Shown here piece by piece: positions 16,369-25,363 of a stretch of DNA of 64,000 nt. Made by a program: the position numbers and the translations under genes. Within the stretch, counting starts at the first letter, position 1, and each line of letters begins with the position of its first letter. The DNA is from Rhizobium metallidurans (GTDB lineage Bacteria > Pseudomonadota > Alphaproteobacteria > Rhizobiales > Rhizobiaceae): positions 1-64,000 of the forward strand of contig NZ_JACIDW010000009.1 in NCBI RefSeq assembly GCF_014196505.1. Direction: 5' to 3'. Below the pieces are notes generated by a model. That model was not told where the DNA came from. It was given only the letters and a program-made list of their open reading frames with translations, and did no database searches.

Positions 16369-18312
16369 TTAAAAGCCTGCCTTCTTGAGGCCCTCGCGAT
16401 AGAGGTCCTTATGCCACTGCTCCTTGCTGGGGACTGCCGCCAGCCAGGTATCGACGTCGAAGTTCGGGTTTGCCTCGCGCACACGGCGCACGAGGATGCG
16501 CGCCTTGTCGGCGTGCCCCATCATTGCCCAGCTGGCGGCCGCGAGGCGATCCGCTAGGCTGGGGTCCGTCATCTGGCCGATATAATCGATCGATGACGCG
16601 AATTCGCCGAGCGCGTAATTGGCGCCGGCGGCCGTCCAGAGATACATGTCGGGTGTCAGCGGGTTGAGCTCGATCGCCCGCTCGATCTTCTGCAATGCCA
16701 TGCCGGGGCGTGAGCAATGCACCAGCGTGTCGGCATGATCGGCGATGACGTCGGCGTAATGCGGCGCCAGCGCTTCCGCCACTTCCATCGCCTCGGCGCT
16801 CTCGTCGAAATCGCCCTGCAGCAGCTTGGCGACCCCGAACTCGCGGTAGCCGTCGGCGAAGTCCGAACGCTTCTCGATCGCCTGTCTGGCGAGGTTCTCC
16901 GCCTGCTTCAAGAGCTCGATATCGCCGCGCGCGGTCAAGAGCCACTCCTTGGAATAGGTGCGTCCCATGGCGCTCAGGGCCGGCGCGAAATCGGGGCTGG
17001 CGCTAAGTGCGGCCTTCATCTCCTTGCGCGCGCGCCGGAGGTTGGGCAGCGTCATCCTGGCCATGTCGCGCTTGCCCGCGAGGTAGCGGTGATAGGCCAC
17101 CGGATTGAGCTCGATATCGGCGCGCTGCTCCTCGTGGCGGGCGATCTCTCGCGAGACGGACAAGGCGATCTGCCGAGAGATCGCGCGCTTGTCACGCAGC
17201 AGATCGAGGCGGCGCAGGCCGAAGCGTTCGGCCCAGAGAACCTGGGCGTCGTCGACGAAGATCAGCTGGGCGAACAGCGACACGTCGTCGCCGCTGCCGC
17301 TGATGCGCGTCTCCAGCACATAATTGACGGCCTGCCGCTCGAAGAAGGCGGCCTGCGTTTCCACGTTGTGACCGACCTGAACCGCGGAGTAGGGGGCGAT
17401 CACCCGCAGGCTGTTGAAGGCACAGAAGCCGATGGTGATGTCCTCGATCAGCGACGAGGCGATGAGGCCCGCATCCGGGCTGGCCGACTGGTTGCTCGGC
17501 GGCAGCAACACGAGACGCGGGATCGCATGGGCGATGCTGCTGGTCTCGACCGGCAGGCCGGCGCCCGCGCCATTGCGGGAGGGCGCTCTTGCTTGCGCCG
17601 GAAGCTTGGCGTCGCCGCTGCTCTTTCCGCCCGACGAGACCTTGACGCCGCGCTCGATCGAGCCACGTCGCTTGGCGAAATAATTCTGAAGAGATTCAAC
17701 ATCTTGCTCGGCATTGAAGATCTTCAGCAATAACTGCAGCGTCTCCGGGTCCTGCGGCTCCGAGCGGAAGAGGATGACCGCCGCCTTGCGCAGCACTTCC
17801 GCGTCGTCGCGCGTCCGTGCATCGCCATGCGCCTCTCGTAGCGTCCGTTCGAGAAGCTCGACATGTCGGTTTCCCTCGTCGACGACCCAGCTCTTGAACT
17901 CCCGGCTCTGGCACTTGACCGGGCCGAGGAACGGCTGATCCAGCAGCTTGACCAGCCGCCGCAGCCGCGCGAAGGCCGTGCCGGCTGCCCCGTCTTCTCT
18001 AACGAGCTGGATGTCCGACGTCAGCTGCGCGCGATCGATCGCGATGGTGCTGCCCTCGAAGGATATGAAGCTGGAGCCGAGATCGCTCTGATAGGCTTTC
18101 AGCCGGGACAGCAGCTTTCGCAAGGTGGTATCGGACGCGCCGTTATCCGTTTCGCCCCAAAGGAAGCGGGCGATCGTGGTGCGGTATGCCGCCCCGTCGT
18201 CAAGGGTCAGCAGGTAGGCGAGCAGCAGCAAACCCTTCTCGGGCAAGGCGATGACGCCGCCATCCTCGCCGGCCAACCGCAGCTTTCCAAAGGTCTCTAG
18301 AACGAACGTCAT
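16369..18312 (-). CDS. SARP/BTAD-type transcriptional regulator with TPR region
   Basis: This 647-residue protein has an N-terminal winged-helix-like region (about 1-95, with EKGLLLLAYLLTLDDG and DTTLRKLLSRLK) and a BTAD-type helical region (about 105-225). A Pro/Ala-rich linker follows, then a TolB/adenylate-cyclase-associated domain (about 270-390, PRLVLLPPSNQSASPDAGL) and TPR-like helices to the end. This layout is found in regulators next to secondary-metabolite and cyclase-like genes. It is divergent from the TfuA-like gene across 229 bases and followed by a 72-residue protein, so it is a plausible regulator of this small locus. The ligand is unknown. Confidence 0.72.
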   Translation of the reverse strand: MTFVLETFGKLRLAGEDGGVIALPEKGLLLLAYLLTLDDGAAYRTTIARFLWGETDNGASDTTLRKLLSRLKAYQSDLGSSFISFEGSTIAIDRAQLTSDIQLVREDGAAGTAFARLRRLVKLLDQPFLGPVKCQSREFKSWVVDEGNRHVELLERTLREAHGDARTRDDAEVLRKAAVILFRSEPQDPETLQLLLKIFNAEQDVESLQNYFAKRRGSIERGVKVSSGGKSSGDAKLPAQARAPSRNGAGAGLPVETSSIAHAIPRLVLLPPSNQSASPDAGLIASSLIEDITIGFCAFNSLRVIAPYSAVQVGHNVETQAAFFERQAVNYVLETRISGSGDDVSLFAQLIFVDDAQVLWAERFGLRRLDLLRDKRAISRQIALSVSREIARHEEQRADIELNPVAYHRYLAGKRDMARMTLPNLRRARKEMKAALSASPDFAPALSAMGRTYSKEWLLTARGDIELLKQAENLARQAIEKRSDFADGYREFGVAKLLQGDFDESAEAMEVAEALAPHYADVIADHADTLVHCSRPGMALQKIERAIELNPLTPDMYLWTAAGANYALGEFASSIDYIGQMTDPSLADRLAAASWAMMGHADKARILVRRVREANPNFDVDTWLAAVPSKEQWHKDLYREGLKKAGF

Positions 18313-18541
18313 TTCACCCCTGATCAGCCCGGTTTTGCTGGGCGCCGGCTCGTCCCGCCAGGCACTTTGTCACGATGCGCGCCGACATTCAACAGCTGCA
18401 TTCGCACTTGCGAGACGCAAAGGTTGTATTATCCTCGCGGCTGTATGAGCGCGTTCGCACTTGTCACAACGCCCGCGTTTGCGCGCCGATGCGGGAGACA
18501 ACGTATGGTCTTTCGAAAACACGAAAAGCAGCGGGATCAGG

Positions 18542-19255
18542 ATGCGGGTGATATTTGCGGGGCCGACGCTTTTCGGTGCTGACGTGCGGCCCGGCACGGA
18601 TTACGAGCTGCGTCCGCCCGCGAGGCAGGGCGATGTGCACAGGGCCATCATGCAAGGCGCCAATGTGATCGGGCTGATCGACGGGATCTACGAACATGTG
18701 CCTGCCATATGGCACAAGGAGATCCTCTTCGGCTTGTCTCATGGCGTGCACATCTATGGCGCGGCGAGTATGGGCGCCTTGCGGGCGGCGGAATGCGCGA
18801 CATTCGGAATGGTCGGGATCGGAGAGATCTATGAAGCCTATGCCTCCGGCGCCCTCGAGGACGATTCGGATGTCGCGCAGGCGCACGCGCCGGCCGAGAT
18901 GGGCTTTCGTCCGCTAAGCGAGCCGCTCGTCAATGTCCGCGCGACGCTGGCTCTCTGCCTGGATCGTTCGCTGATCACCAGCCAGGAGCATGATCTGTTG
19001 CAGGCGACGGCACGGGACATGTTCTTCAAGAAGCGTACCTACCGATCTGTCGTCCGAACGGCGCTTGGCGAGAGCCTGCGCGCGGAGGCGGTCCTGGCGC
19101 AGCTACGAGAACACGCCGTCAACGCCAAGCTGCGCGACGCCGAGCGGTTGATCGCGGCGGTCGAACGGACGCCGGACAGCCGGTTCGCGCCGGCATTCGA
19201 CTGGACGTTCCAGGCGACCGATTTCTGGAATGCGGAGTTTCCCGGCAGCGGCTGA
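18542..19255 (+). CDS. TfuA-like protein (RiPP thioamidation partner family)
   Basis: This 237-residue protein resembles the TfuA family, with the N-terminal signature RVIFAGPTLFGADV and the glycine-rich segment HGVHIYGAASMGALRAAEC followed by the conserved acidic GALEDDSDVAQAHAP. TfuA proteins partner YcaO enzymes in peptide or McrA thioamidation, and in rhizobia TfuA is named for trifolitoxin production. The start at 18542 is chosen because the family begins MRVIFAGP; an upstream frame from 18461 adds 27 unlikely residues. No YcaO gene is in the window, so its role here is uncertain. It is convergent with the CMD-domain genes. Confidence 0.78.
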   Translation: MRVIFAGPTLFGADVRPGTDYELRPPARQGDVHRAIMQGANVIGLIDGIYEHVPAIWHKEILFGLSHGVHIYGAASMGALRAAECATFGMVGIGEIYEAYASGALEDDSDVAQAHAPAEMGFRPLSEPLVNVRATLALCLDRSLITSQEHDLLQATARDMFFKKRTYRSVVRTALGESLRAEAVLAQLREHAVNAKLRDAERLIAAVERTPDSRFAPAFDWTFQATDFWNAEFPGSG

Positions 19256-19269
19256 GCAAGCCGGCACCT

Positions 19270-19309
19270 GCCGGTGAACGGATGCTCTCATCCACCGGCT
19301 TTGGCTTTC
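19270..19309 (+). terminator. hairpin between the convergent tfuA-like and CMD-domain genes
   Basis: GCCGGTG (19270-19276) pairs with CACCGGC (19293-19299), with an inner GGATG/CATCC stem and a CTCT loop, followed by a T-rich TTTGGCTTTC. It lies between the stop codons at 19255 and 19313 and could terminate both transcripts. The T-tract is weak. Confidence 0.4.
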
Positions 19310-19312
19310 CCG

Positions 19313-19888
19313 TCAGTCCTTGACGGGCTCGCCAAGCGTATGCATCAGCCGGTTCGCCCAGCCGAAGATTGCCGTGGACAGGACGAGGTCCAGGGATTCG
19401 AGTTCGGAAAGGCCGACATCGGCCAGATCCCGCGCATCGGCTTGCGTCGCCTGCGGCGGCGTCGCCGACAGATGCGCCGAGAAATCAAAGATCGCCTGCA
19501 GGTGCTCGTCGAGTTCGGCGTCGAGTTCGTCGGTGAAGACCGCGTCGATCACGTCGGTGCGCTTGGTGTAGTTGATGAAGCGCGATGCATGGACGGCGGC
19601 GCAGTAGACGCAGCGGTTGACGACGGACGCGGCCGTTGCGCCCAGTTCGCGCTCGCCAAGCGAAAGCCCGTCCTTGCCGTACATGATCAGGTTGAACAGG
19701 GGCGAGCGGACCGCAAGCGATTCCGGATCGTGCGCGAGCGTCAGGACATAGGTCGATATGCCCTTGTTCGATGGCGTGACCTGCATGGCCTCGCGCTGTT
19801 CGTCGGTTGCGGTCGCCAAATCCACGGGAACGACGTAAGGCTGCCAGCGGGGGACCGTGGTGGTGAAGCTGTGGACCGTCTCGCTCAT
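19313..19888 (-). CDS. alkylhydroperoxidase-domain (CMD) protein, CxxC type
   Basis: This 191-residue AhpD/carboxymuconolactone-decarboxylase-fold protein has the redox motif NRCVYCAAVHASRF (Cys93, Cys96, His100), as in peroxidase-related AhpD enzymes. It resembles, from memory, the family named after Agrobacterium vitis Avi_7169. Its start overlaps the stop of the upstream CMD gene by 4 bases, and the pair faces away from a LysR gene, a flavoprotein and an ABC importer. It may protect against, or take part in, an oxidative breakdown run by that cluster. The precise reaction is unknown. Confidence 0.78.
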   Translation of the reverse strand: MSETVHSFTTTVPRWQPYVVPVDLATATDEQREAMQVTPSNKGISTYVLTLAHDPESLAVRSPLFNLIMYGKDGLSLGERELGATAASVVNRCVYCAAVHASRFINYTKRTDVIDAVFTDELDAELDEHLQAIFDFSAHLSATPPQATQADARDLADVGLSELESLDLVLSTAIFGWANRLMHTLGEPVKD

Positions 19889-20367
19889 TGTCTTGCTCCG
19901 ATCAGTGCCAGGCCGGCGATGACGCGCACTTGATAATTCACGAAGGCGGCAAGCTCCGACAAGCGAACGATGTCGGCATCGGTCAGGCCCGCGCTTCGCA
20001 ATGCTTCGATATGGCCGCGCGTCGCCTCGCGCGGCGCCACCGTCAGGCGGTCGGCGTGGCGGACGATCTCGGCGGTGCGCGGGTCGTCCACATTGGTGCC
20101 GGGCCGCGCCAGCGATGCCGTCGCGTTTTCGGCGGCGCGTTTCACCAGCGCGTCGTAATGTTCGGCGAGTGCTTGGTTGCCGTTCTGCCTTGCCATGCGC
20201 GCCGCCAGCGCCGCGCGCAAGCCATGCGACAGCCCGCCGGGGTCGCGGGGCAGAAGCACGGCATCATGCGCGGCCTCGCTGAGGCGCAGGATCTCGGCGC
20301 GCTTCTCCATTGCCTCGGCAAGCGCCGAGCCAGGTTTTACGGCGGCAAGCGTTTCGATGAGTGTCAA
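19885..20367 (-). CDS. CMD-domain protein without the CxxC motif
   Basis: This protein of about 160 residues pairs with the next gene and resembles, from memory, the Avi_7170 family of CMD proteins. It lacks the CxxC redox pair, so it is probably not a peroxidase on its own and may form a complex with its neighbour. The best start is a TTG at 20367 (reading TLIETLAAVKPGS), which has AAGGAG six bases upstream. An ATG at 20424 has no ribosome site. The coupled overlap (19885-19888) with the CxxC protein supports a joint role. Confidence 0.7.
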   Translation of the reverse strand: MTLIETLAAVKPGSALAEAMEKRAEILRLSEAAHDAVLLPRDPGGLSHGLRAALAARMARQNGNQALAEHYDALVKRAAENATASLARPGTNVDDPRTAEIVRHADRLTVAPREATRGHIEALRSAGLTDADIVRLSELAAFVNYQVRVIAGLALIGARQ

Positions 20368-20535
20368 AAGAAGCTCCTTTTGAATTCCGATGGCGAGAAT
20401 CAGACAAGTCTCGCGACGGGCCATGTCAAACTAGCATGAGGCTGCCGATGTCATGCGAAATAATTATCTATTCTCTAGTGAAATTATAGAAAACTCATGC
20501 TTCAAATGCATGGTGGGCAATGGTTGATATGTCGC

Positions 20536-21525
20536 ATGCATAGCAACTCAATTGACATTCGCCAGCTCGAAGCCTTCGCGGCCGTGGTGTCCGCCGGTTC
20601 GGTCACCGGCGCGGCCCGGCTGCTCGGCCGGTCGCAGCCAGCGGTCAGCCGCCTGATCCAGGATCTGGAGGCCGAGTTGGGCTACGCATTGCTTCATAGA
20701 AGCAGCGGCCGTATCCAGCCAACGGCACGCGGCCTGCGCTTTCATGCCGAGGTCGAGCGTCACCTCGCCAGTCTCATCCATATCCGTGAGCGTGCCGAGG
20801 CGATCGGCCGCGACGAGCCGGCAACGCTGACGGTCGCCGCGACGCCGTCGCTTGCGGCAGGGGTGCTGCCGCAGGCATTGGCCGCGCTCCCCGGCGAGCT
20901 CATACCCCGTCACCTGCACGTCCAGTCGCTTGCCGCCGAGAACGTGGTTCAGGCCGTAATCGCCCGCTCGGCGGATCTCGGCATATCGAGCCTGCCGCTC
21001 GAACATCCCGGTCTCGAGATCCATTGGATCGCGGAAGCGCCCTGCGTGGTCGCCATCGGCGCCGACGATCCGCTTGCCAATGACGACGTCGTTCGCCTGT
21101 CGGATGTCGCCGCCCGCCGCGTCATCACGCTCGCCAATCCATACCGTCTGCGTCATCGCGTCGACGAGGCGTTCGAGCGTGCCGGTGTGGCCCCCGAGCG
21201 CATCATCGACGTCAATGCGTCGCTGACGGCACTGTCGCTCGTGCGCGCGGGATTGGGTATCGCCATCGTCGAGCCGGCCACGATCCGCGGCGTGCCGCTC
21301 GATGGCGTCGTCATGCGCAAGCTCGACCAGAACATTCCGTTTCTGTTCGGCGTGATCTCGGCCGCCGCGCTGCCGCTGACGCCGACCGTCTCCGCCGTCA
21401 TCGATGCGGCGCGCGTGCAGTCTCTCGCCATGCCGGGCTGCCGTCTGTTGGAAGCCAACGGCACGGATGCGCTGGCCGACAGTGTCTACGGACAGGCAAC
21501 CATTTCGGAAGGAACGCCCAGATGA
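20536..21525 (+). CDS. LysR-family transcriptional regulator
   Basis: This regulator of about 329 residues has an N-terminal helix-turn-helix (IDIRQLEAFAAVVSAGSVTG, SQPAVSRLIQDLEAELG) and a LysR substrate-binding domain (about 95-300). Its stop overlaps the start of the flavoprotein gene by 4 bases, so it is co-transcribed with the cluster it probably controls. It also diverges from the CMD pair, so the AT-rich gap at 20425-20535 is the likely binding region. The start is uncertain: ATGs at 20497 and 20506 are also in frame. The inducer is unknown. Confidence 0.85.
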   Translation: MHSNSIDIRQLEAFAAVVSAGSVTGAARLLGRSQPAVSRLIQDLEAELGYALLHRSSGRIQPTARGLRFHAEVERHLASLIHIRERAEAIGRDEPATLTVAATPSLAAGVLPQALAALPGELIPRHLHVQSLAAENVVQAVIARSADLGISSLPLEHPGLEIHWIAEAPCVVAIGADDPLANDDVVRLSDVAARRVITLANPYRLRHRVDEAFERAGVAPERIIDVNASLTALSLVRAGLGIAIVEPATIRGVPLDGVVMRKLDQNIPFLFGVISAAALPLTPTVSAVIDAARVQSLAMPGCRLLEANGTDALADSVYGQATISEGTPR

Positions 21526-22997
21526 GCGATCTTTCCGCGCACCCCGACAATCTCGCCGCTCTCGAGGAGCGCCTGCGTCAGGATCTCTCATGGCTGGAAT
21601 TGCCGGCCAAATCCTGGGTGCCGGCGCGGGACGTCGACGGACAGCCCGTCGTCGATGTGGTCGTCATCGGGGGAGGGATGGCTGGTCTTGTCGCCTCCGG
21701 GATGCTGAAGCGTCTCGGCGTCGCCAATCACCTCGTCCTCGACAAGGCGGCGGCGGGGCAGGAGGGGCCGTGGGTCACCTTCGCCCGCATGCGAACCCTG
21801 CGCTCGCCGAAGCAGCTGACCGGTCCGGCGATGGGGCTGCCAGCGCTGACATTTCGGGCTTATTACGAGGCCCGCTTCGGCCGCGAGGCGTGGGTTGCTC
21901 TCGACCGCGCGCCGCGCCGCATCTGGATGGACTATCTGATCTGGTACCGGAAGGTGCTCGATCTGCCCGTGCGCAACGGCGTGTCCGTCGACAATATCCT
22001 CCCGCGCGCCGACGGCATGCTCGACATTGCCTGCAGTGAAGGTGGTGCGAAGAAGACGATCGTCGCCCGCCATGTGGTGCTGGCAACAGGGCGCGATGGT
22101 CTCGGCGGCCCGTTCGTTCCCGCGATCGCCGGGAGCATGGACCGTAAATACTGGGCTCACACGGCCGACGAGATCGACTTCGCCGCGCTGCGCGGCAAGC
22201 GGGTGGGCGTGATCGGGGCGGGCGCCTCGGCCATGGACAACGCCGCAAGCGCGCTGGAAGCGGGGGCGGCCCGTCTCGACATGTTCGTGCGCCGCAAGAC
22301 GCTTCCCGCGATCAACAAGTTTACCGGCATCGGCAGCCAGGGTGTCGTCCATGGCTTCGCCGGCCTGCCGGACGAATGGAAGTGGCGCTTCCTGAGCTAC
22401 GCCATGAGCCAGCAGACACCGCCGCCGCGCCCGAGCGTGTTGCGCGTCAGCGCGTTCGAGCAGGCGCATCTTCATCTCGAAAGCCCGATCGACGCCCTGC
22501 GCCAGGAAGGCGACCATATCGTCGTGACCACGCCGCGCGGCAGTTATCCGGTCGACTTCCTGATCTTCGGAACAGGTTTCAAGATCGACCTCGCCAACCG
22601 GCCGGAACTCGCGAGCTTCGAACCGCACATCCGCCTGTGGCGCGATCGGTTTCCGACGCCGGCGGGGATGGAAAACGTGGAACTCGAGGGATCGCCGGAT
22701 CTCGGCGATGCGTTCGAGTTTCTCGAAAGGGTGCCGGGGTCGTGCCCGGCTCTGTCGAAAATCCACTGCTTCAATTTCCCGGCGACGCTGAGCCACGGCA
22801 AGCTCACGGGCGACATTCCGGCGATCAGCGAAGGTGCCGACCGCCTCGTGCGCGGCATCGTCAGGTCGCTCTTCGTCGAGGACCGCGAGACGCACTTCGC
22901 CAACCTACAGGCCTTCGACACGCCGGAACTCATCGGTGACGAGTGGGCCGCCGACGATGCCGAAGCGCTTTCCGAACTATCTTCCCAGAGGAACTGA
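21522..22997 (+). CDS. FAD/NAD(P)-binding flavoprotein (FMO-like)
   Basis: This 491-residue protein has two dinucleotide folds, VDVVVIGGGMAGLVASGML near residue 48 for FAD and GKRVGVIGAGASAMDNAAS near residue 230 for NAD(P)H, with KYWAHTADEIDF between them near the FMO fingerprint position. The overall plan is that of flavin-containing or Baeyer-Villiger-like monooxygenases, without the full FxGxxxH consensus. It sits between the LysR gene and the ABC importer genes. It probably oxidises the compound that the importer brings in. The substrate is unknown. Confidence 0.78.
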   Translation: MSDLSAHPDNLAALEERLRQDLSWLELPAKSWVPARDVDGQPVVDVVVIGGGMAGLVASGMLKRLGVANHLVLDKAAAGQEGPWVTFARMRTLRSPKQLTGPAMGLPALTFRAYYEARFGREAWVALDRAPRRIWMDYLIWYRKVLDLPVRNGVSVDNILPRADGMLDIACSEGGAKKTIVARHVVLATGRDGLGGPFVPAIAGSMDRKYWAHTADEIDFAALRGKRVGVIGAGASAMDNAASALEAGAARLDMFVRRKTLPAINKFTGIGSQGVVHGFAGLPDEWKWRFLSYAMSQQTPPPRPSVLRVSAFEQAHLHLESPIDALRQEGDHIVVTTPRGSYPVDFLIFGTGFKIDLANRPELASFEPHIRLWRDRFPTPAGMENVELEGSPDLGDAFEFLERVPGSCPALSKIHCFNFPATLSHGKLTGDIPAISEGADRLVRGIVRSLFVEDRETHFANLQAFDTPELIGDEWAADDAEALSELSSQRN

Positions 22998-23005
22998 GAC
23001 CCGAA

Positions 23006-23746
23006 ATGCTCGAGATCAAGAACCTGAAGCTATCCTACGGGAGCACCCAGATCCTGAACGGCGTCGACCTCTCCGTGAAAAGAGGCGACGTGGTGTCCAT
23101 CATCGGCCCGAGCGGGACCGGCAAGACGACGCTTCTGAAGTGCATCAATCATCTCGCGAAGCCGGCGTCCGGAACCATCGAATTCGATGGCATCAGGATG
23201 GATTTCGCGCGGCCCGACAAGGCCGCCGTCCAGGCGATCCGCCTGCGCACCGCGATGGTGTTCCAGCAGTTCAACGTCTTCAAGAACATGACCGTCATCC
23301 AGAACGTCATGGATCCGCTGGTCGTCGTCCAGGGCAAGTCGAAGGACGAAGCCCGCGCGATCGCGCTGCAGGAATTGGAGCGGGTCGGGCTGTCCGGCAA
23401 GCTCGACAACTATCCCTCCCAGCTTTCCGGCGGCCAGCTTCAGAGAACGGGCATCGCCAGAGCGCTCGCGGTCAAGCCCGATGTCATGCTGTTCGACGAG
23501 CCGACGTCGTCGCTCGATCCGGAACTCGTCAACGAGGTGCTGAAGGTGATCAAGGACGTGACGTCCTCGGGCATCACCTCGCTCCTCGTCACCCACGAAA
23601 TGCAGTTCGCCAAGAACATCTCGAACCGCATCGTCTTCATGGACGGGGGCGTCGTCGCCGCCGATGGCAGCCCGTCCGAGATCTTCGATACGCCTTCCAA
23701 CCCGCGCCTCGCACAGTTTCTCAATTCCGAACGCGCGATCCAGTAA
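23006..23746 (+). CDS. polar amino acid-type ABC transporter ATP-binding protein
   Basis: This 246-residue ATPase has Walker A GPSGTGKTTLL, the signature LSGGQLQR, Walker B VMLFDEPTSSLD and switch His in LVTHEM. It belongs to the polar-amino-acid uptake (GlnQ-like) group. The start at 23006 (MLEIKNLKLSYG) is chosen because the family begins there and GAGGAA lies upstream; the frame open from 22943 overlaps the flavoprotein gene. It works with the binding protein and the two permeases that follow. The ligand need not be an amino acid given the oxidative partners. Confidence 0.88.
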   Translation: MLEIKNLKLSYGSTQILNGVDLSVKRGDVVSIIGPSGTGKTTLLKCINHLAKPASGTIEFDGIRMDFARPDKAAVQAIRLRTAMVFQQFNVFKNMTVIQNVMDPLVVVQGKSKDEARAIALQELERVGLSGKLDNYPSQLSGGQLQRTGIARALAVKPDVMLFDEPTSSLDPELVNEVLKVIKDVTSSGITSLLVTHEMQFAKNISNRIVFMDGGVVAADGSPSEIFDTPSNPRLAQFLNSERAIQ

Positions 23747-23762
23747 AGAAAGGATGCCTGAA

Positions 23763-24581
23763 ATGACTTCCAAGAGTTCAATCTCGCGCCGTGGTCTCGG
23801 TCTCGCCGTCGCAGGCGTCGCGATCGCGTTCGCAACGACCTCGCTCGCCGAGGACGTCCGCACCATCAAGATCGCCACCGCCGCCGAATCCAAGCCGCTG
23901 TCATGGGGCGCGATCGGCGTCGAGCCGCAGGGCTACGAGCCGGATGTCCTGAAGGCCATCAACGCCAAGCTGCCGCAATACAAGTTCGTGATGGAAGGGG
24001 CCGCCGACATTGCCCAGGAGACGGGCCTGGCGACCGGCAAATACGACGTCGCCACCGGCGGCTACTATCGCGCTCCGGCGCGCGAAAAGCAGTTCCTCAT
24101 TCCCGAAGCGCCGATCGGCGCCAGCCTGATCAAGATCTACAGCCGCAAGGACAGCGGCATCAACGAGATGAAGGATCTGGTCGGCAAGAATATCGTGCCG
24201 GTGACAGCTGGCGGCGGCATCTACAAGTTCGCGAACGCATGGCAGGAAAAGAACCCCGACTACAAGATCGAGGTCACCGCCTCGAGTGCCGGCATTCCCT
24301 ATCCCAATCGCCTGAAGGAAGTCGAAACCGGCAAGTACGACGCGTTGGTTCTGCCGTCGAACCTCGGCGAGCAGACGGTGATCGACGAGCAGAAGCTCAA
24401 TGTGCAGGCGAGCGAGCCCGTCGCGATCAACCAGACCTTCGTCCTGGTTCACCGCTCGGAGGAAAACAAGGCGCTGGCTGACGGCATCGACAAGGCCCTG
24501 AAGGAACTCAAGGCCGACGGCACGCTCGCCAAGCTCTCGCAGAAGTGGTTCGGCGAGGACATCACCACCTACATGAAGTGA
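23763..24581 (+). CDS. ABC transporter substrate-binding protein, family 3
   Basis: This 272-residue periplasmic binding protein has an N-terminal export signal with SRRGLGLAVAGVAIAF (twin-arginine-like) ending near SLA-ED. The mature family 3 binding fold includes GYEPDVLKAINAKLP and the paired-lobe segment MKDLVGKNIVPVTAGGGIYK. The start at 23763 follows AAAGGA. It lies between the ATPase and the permease genes of one importer. Ligand specificity cannot be read from the sequence. Confidence 0.85.
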   Translation: MTSKSSISRRGLGLAVAGVAIAFATTSLAEDVRTIKIATAAESKPLSWGAIGVEPQGYEPDVLKAINAKLPQYKFVMEGAADIAQETGLATGKYDVATGGYYRAPAREKQFLIPEAPIGASLIKIYSRKDSGINEMKDLVGKNIVPVTAGGGIYKFANAWQEKNPDYKIEVTASSAGIPYPNRLKEVETGKYDALVLPSNLGEQTVIDEQKLNVQASEPVAINQTFVLVHRSEENKALADGIDKALKELKADGTLAKLSQKWFGEDITTYMK

Positions 24582-24637
24582 CGACCGGCTTTCGAAGCCG
24601 GCGACCGGGCCCAGACTGAAAGAAGGAGTGTTCCGAC

Positions 24638-25345
24638 GTGGACCTTTCCATAATGATCCCCGAGCTGCTCTTGGCATTGCCGCTGACGCTTGCGATCACG
24701 TTCACGGCCATGGTCGCCGGCTTCGTGCTGGCGTTGATCGCGACGACTTTGCGGGTGCGCAGAATACCCGTGATCAGCCACATGGCCGATCTCTACGTAT
24801 CCTATGCCCGCAGCGTGCCCGTTGTCCTTCAGCTGTTCGTCGCCTTCTATGGTCTTCCCGTGCTTGTCGGCGTCTTCGGCATCGACGACTTCGTCTCGCC
24901 GACGATCGCCGCCATTCTGGGCCTCAGCCTCTACCATGGCGGCTACCTATCCGAGGTCATGCGTCCCGCCTATCTCGCGGTGGAGCGCGGGCAGCACGAT
25001 GCGGCCGACAGCCTGGGCTACACGTTCCGGCGGAAGCTGCTGCGCGTCGTCGCTCCGCAGGCCGTCCACATCGCGCTTCCCGGCTACGGGAACGCCATCA
25101 TCTACCTGATCCATAACGTGGCGCTGGTCATGTATATCGGCGCGGCCGACGTGATGGCGACGGCTCATCTGGTGATGCAGCGCGACTACAACCAATACCA
25201 GTTCGAGACCTACCTCGTGCTCGCGGTGCTCTATTCGGTGCTGTGCCTCGTCGCCTGGGCGATCGTCCGCTTCTTCGAGCGCCGCGCTGGAAGATACGCA
25301 TCGAACGACAGGGCCGCCGGCGCGCCGCTGATGGCAAGCATCTGA
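24638..25345 (+). CDS. ABC transporter permease (HisM/GlnP type)
   Basis: This 235-residue inner-membrane protein has about five hydrophobic segments and the cytoplasmic EAA-type loop DAADSLGYTFRRKLLRVVAP that docks onto the ATPase. AGAAGGAG lies just before the start. It is one half of the channel of the 23-26 kb importer and is followed 18 bases later by a second permease. The normal family length is about 220-240 residues. Confidence 0.88.
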   Translation: MDLSIMIPELLLALPLTLAITFTAMVAGFVLALIATTLRVRRIPVISHMADLYVSYARSVPVVLQLFVAFYGLPVLVGVFGIDDFVSPTIAAILGLSLYHGGYLSEVMRPAYLAVERGQHDAADSLGYTFRRKLLRVVAPQAVHIALPGYGNAIIYLIHNVALVMYIGAADVMATAHLVMQRDYNQYQFETYLVLAVLYSVLCLVAWAIVRFFERRAGRYASNDRAAGAPLMASI

Positions 25346-25363
25346 TCAGGGAAAGAATTCAAA

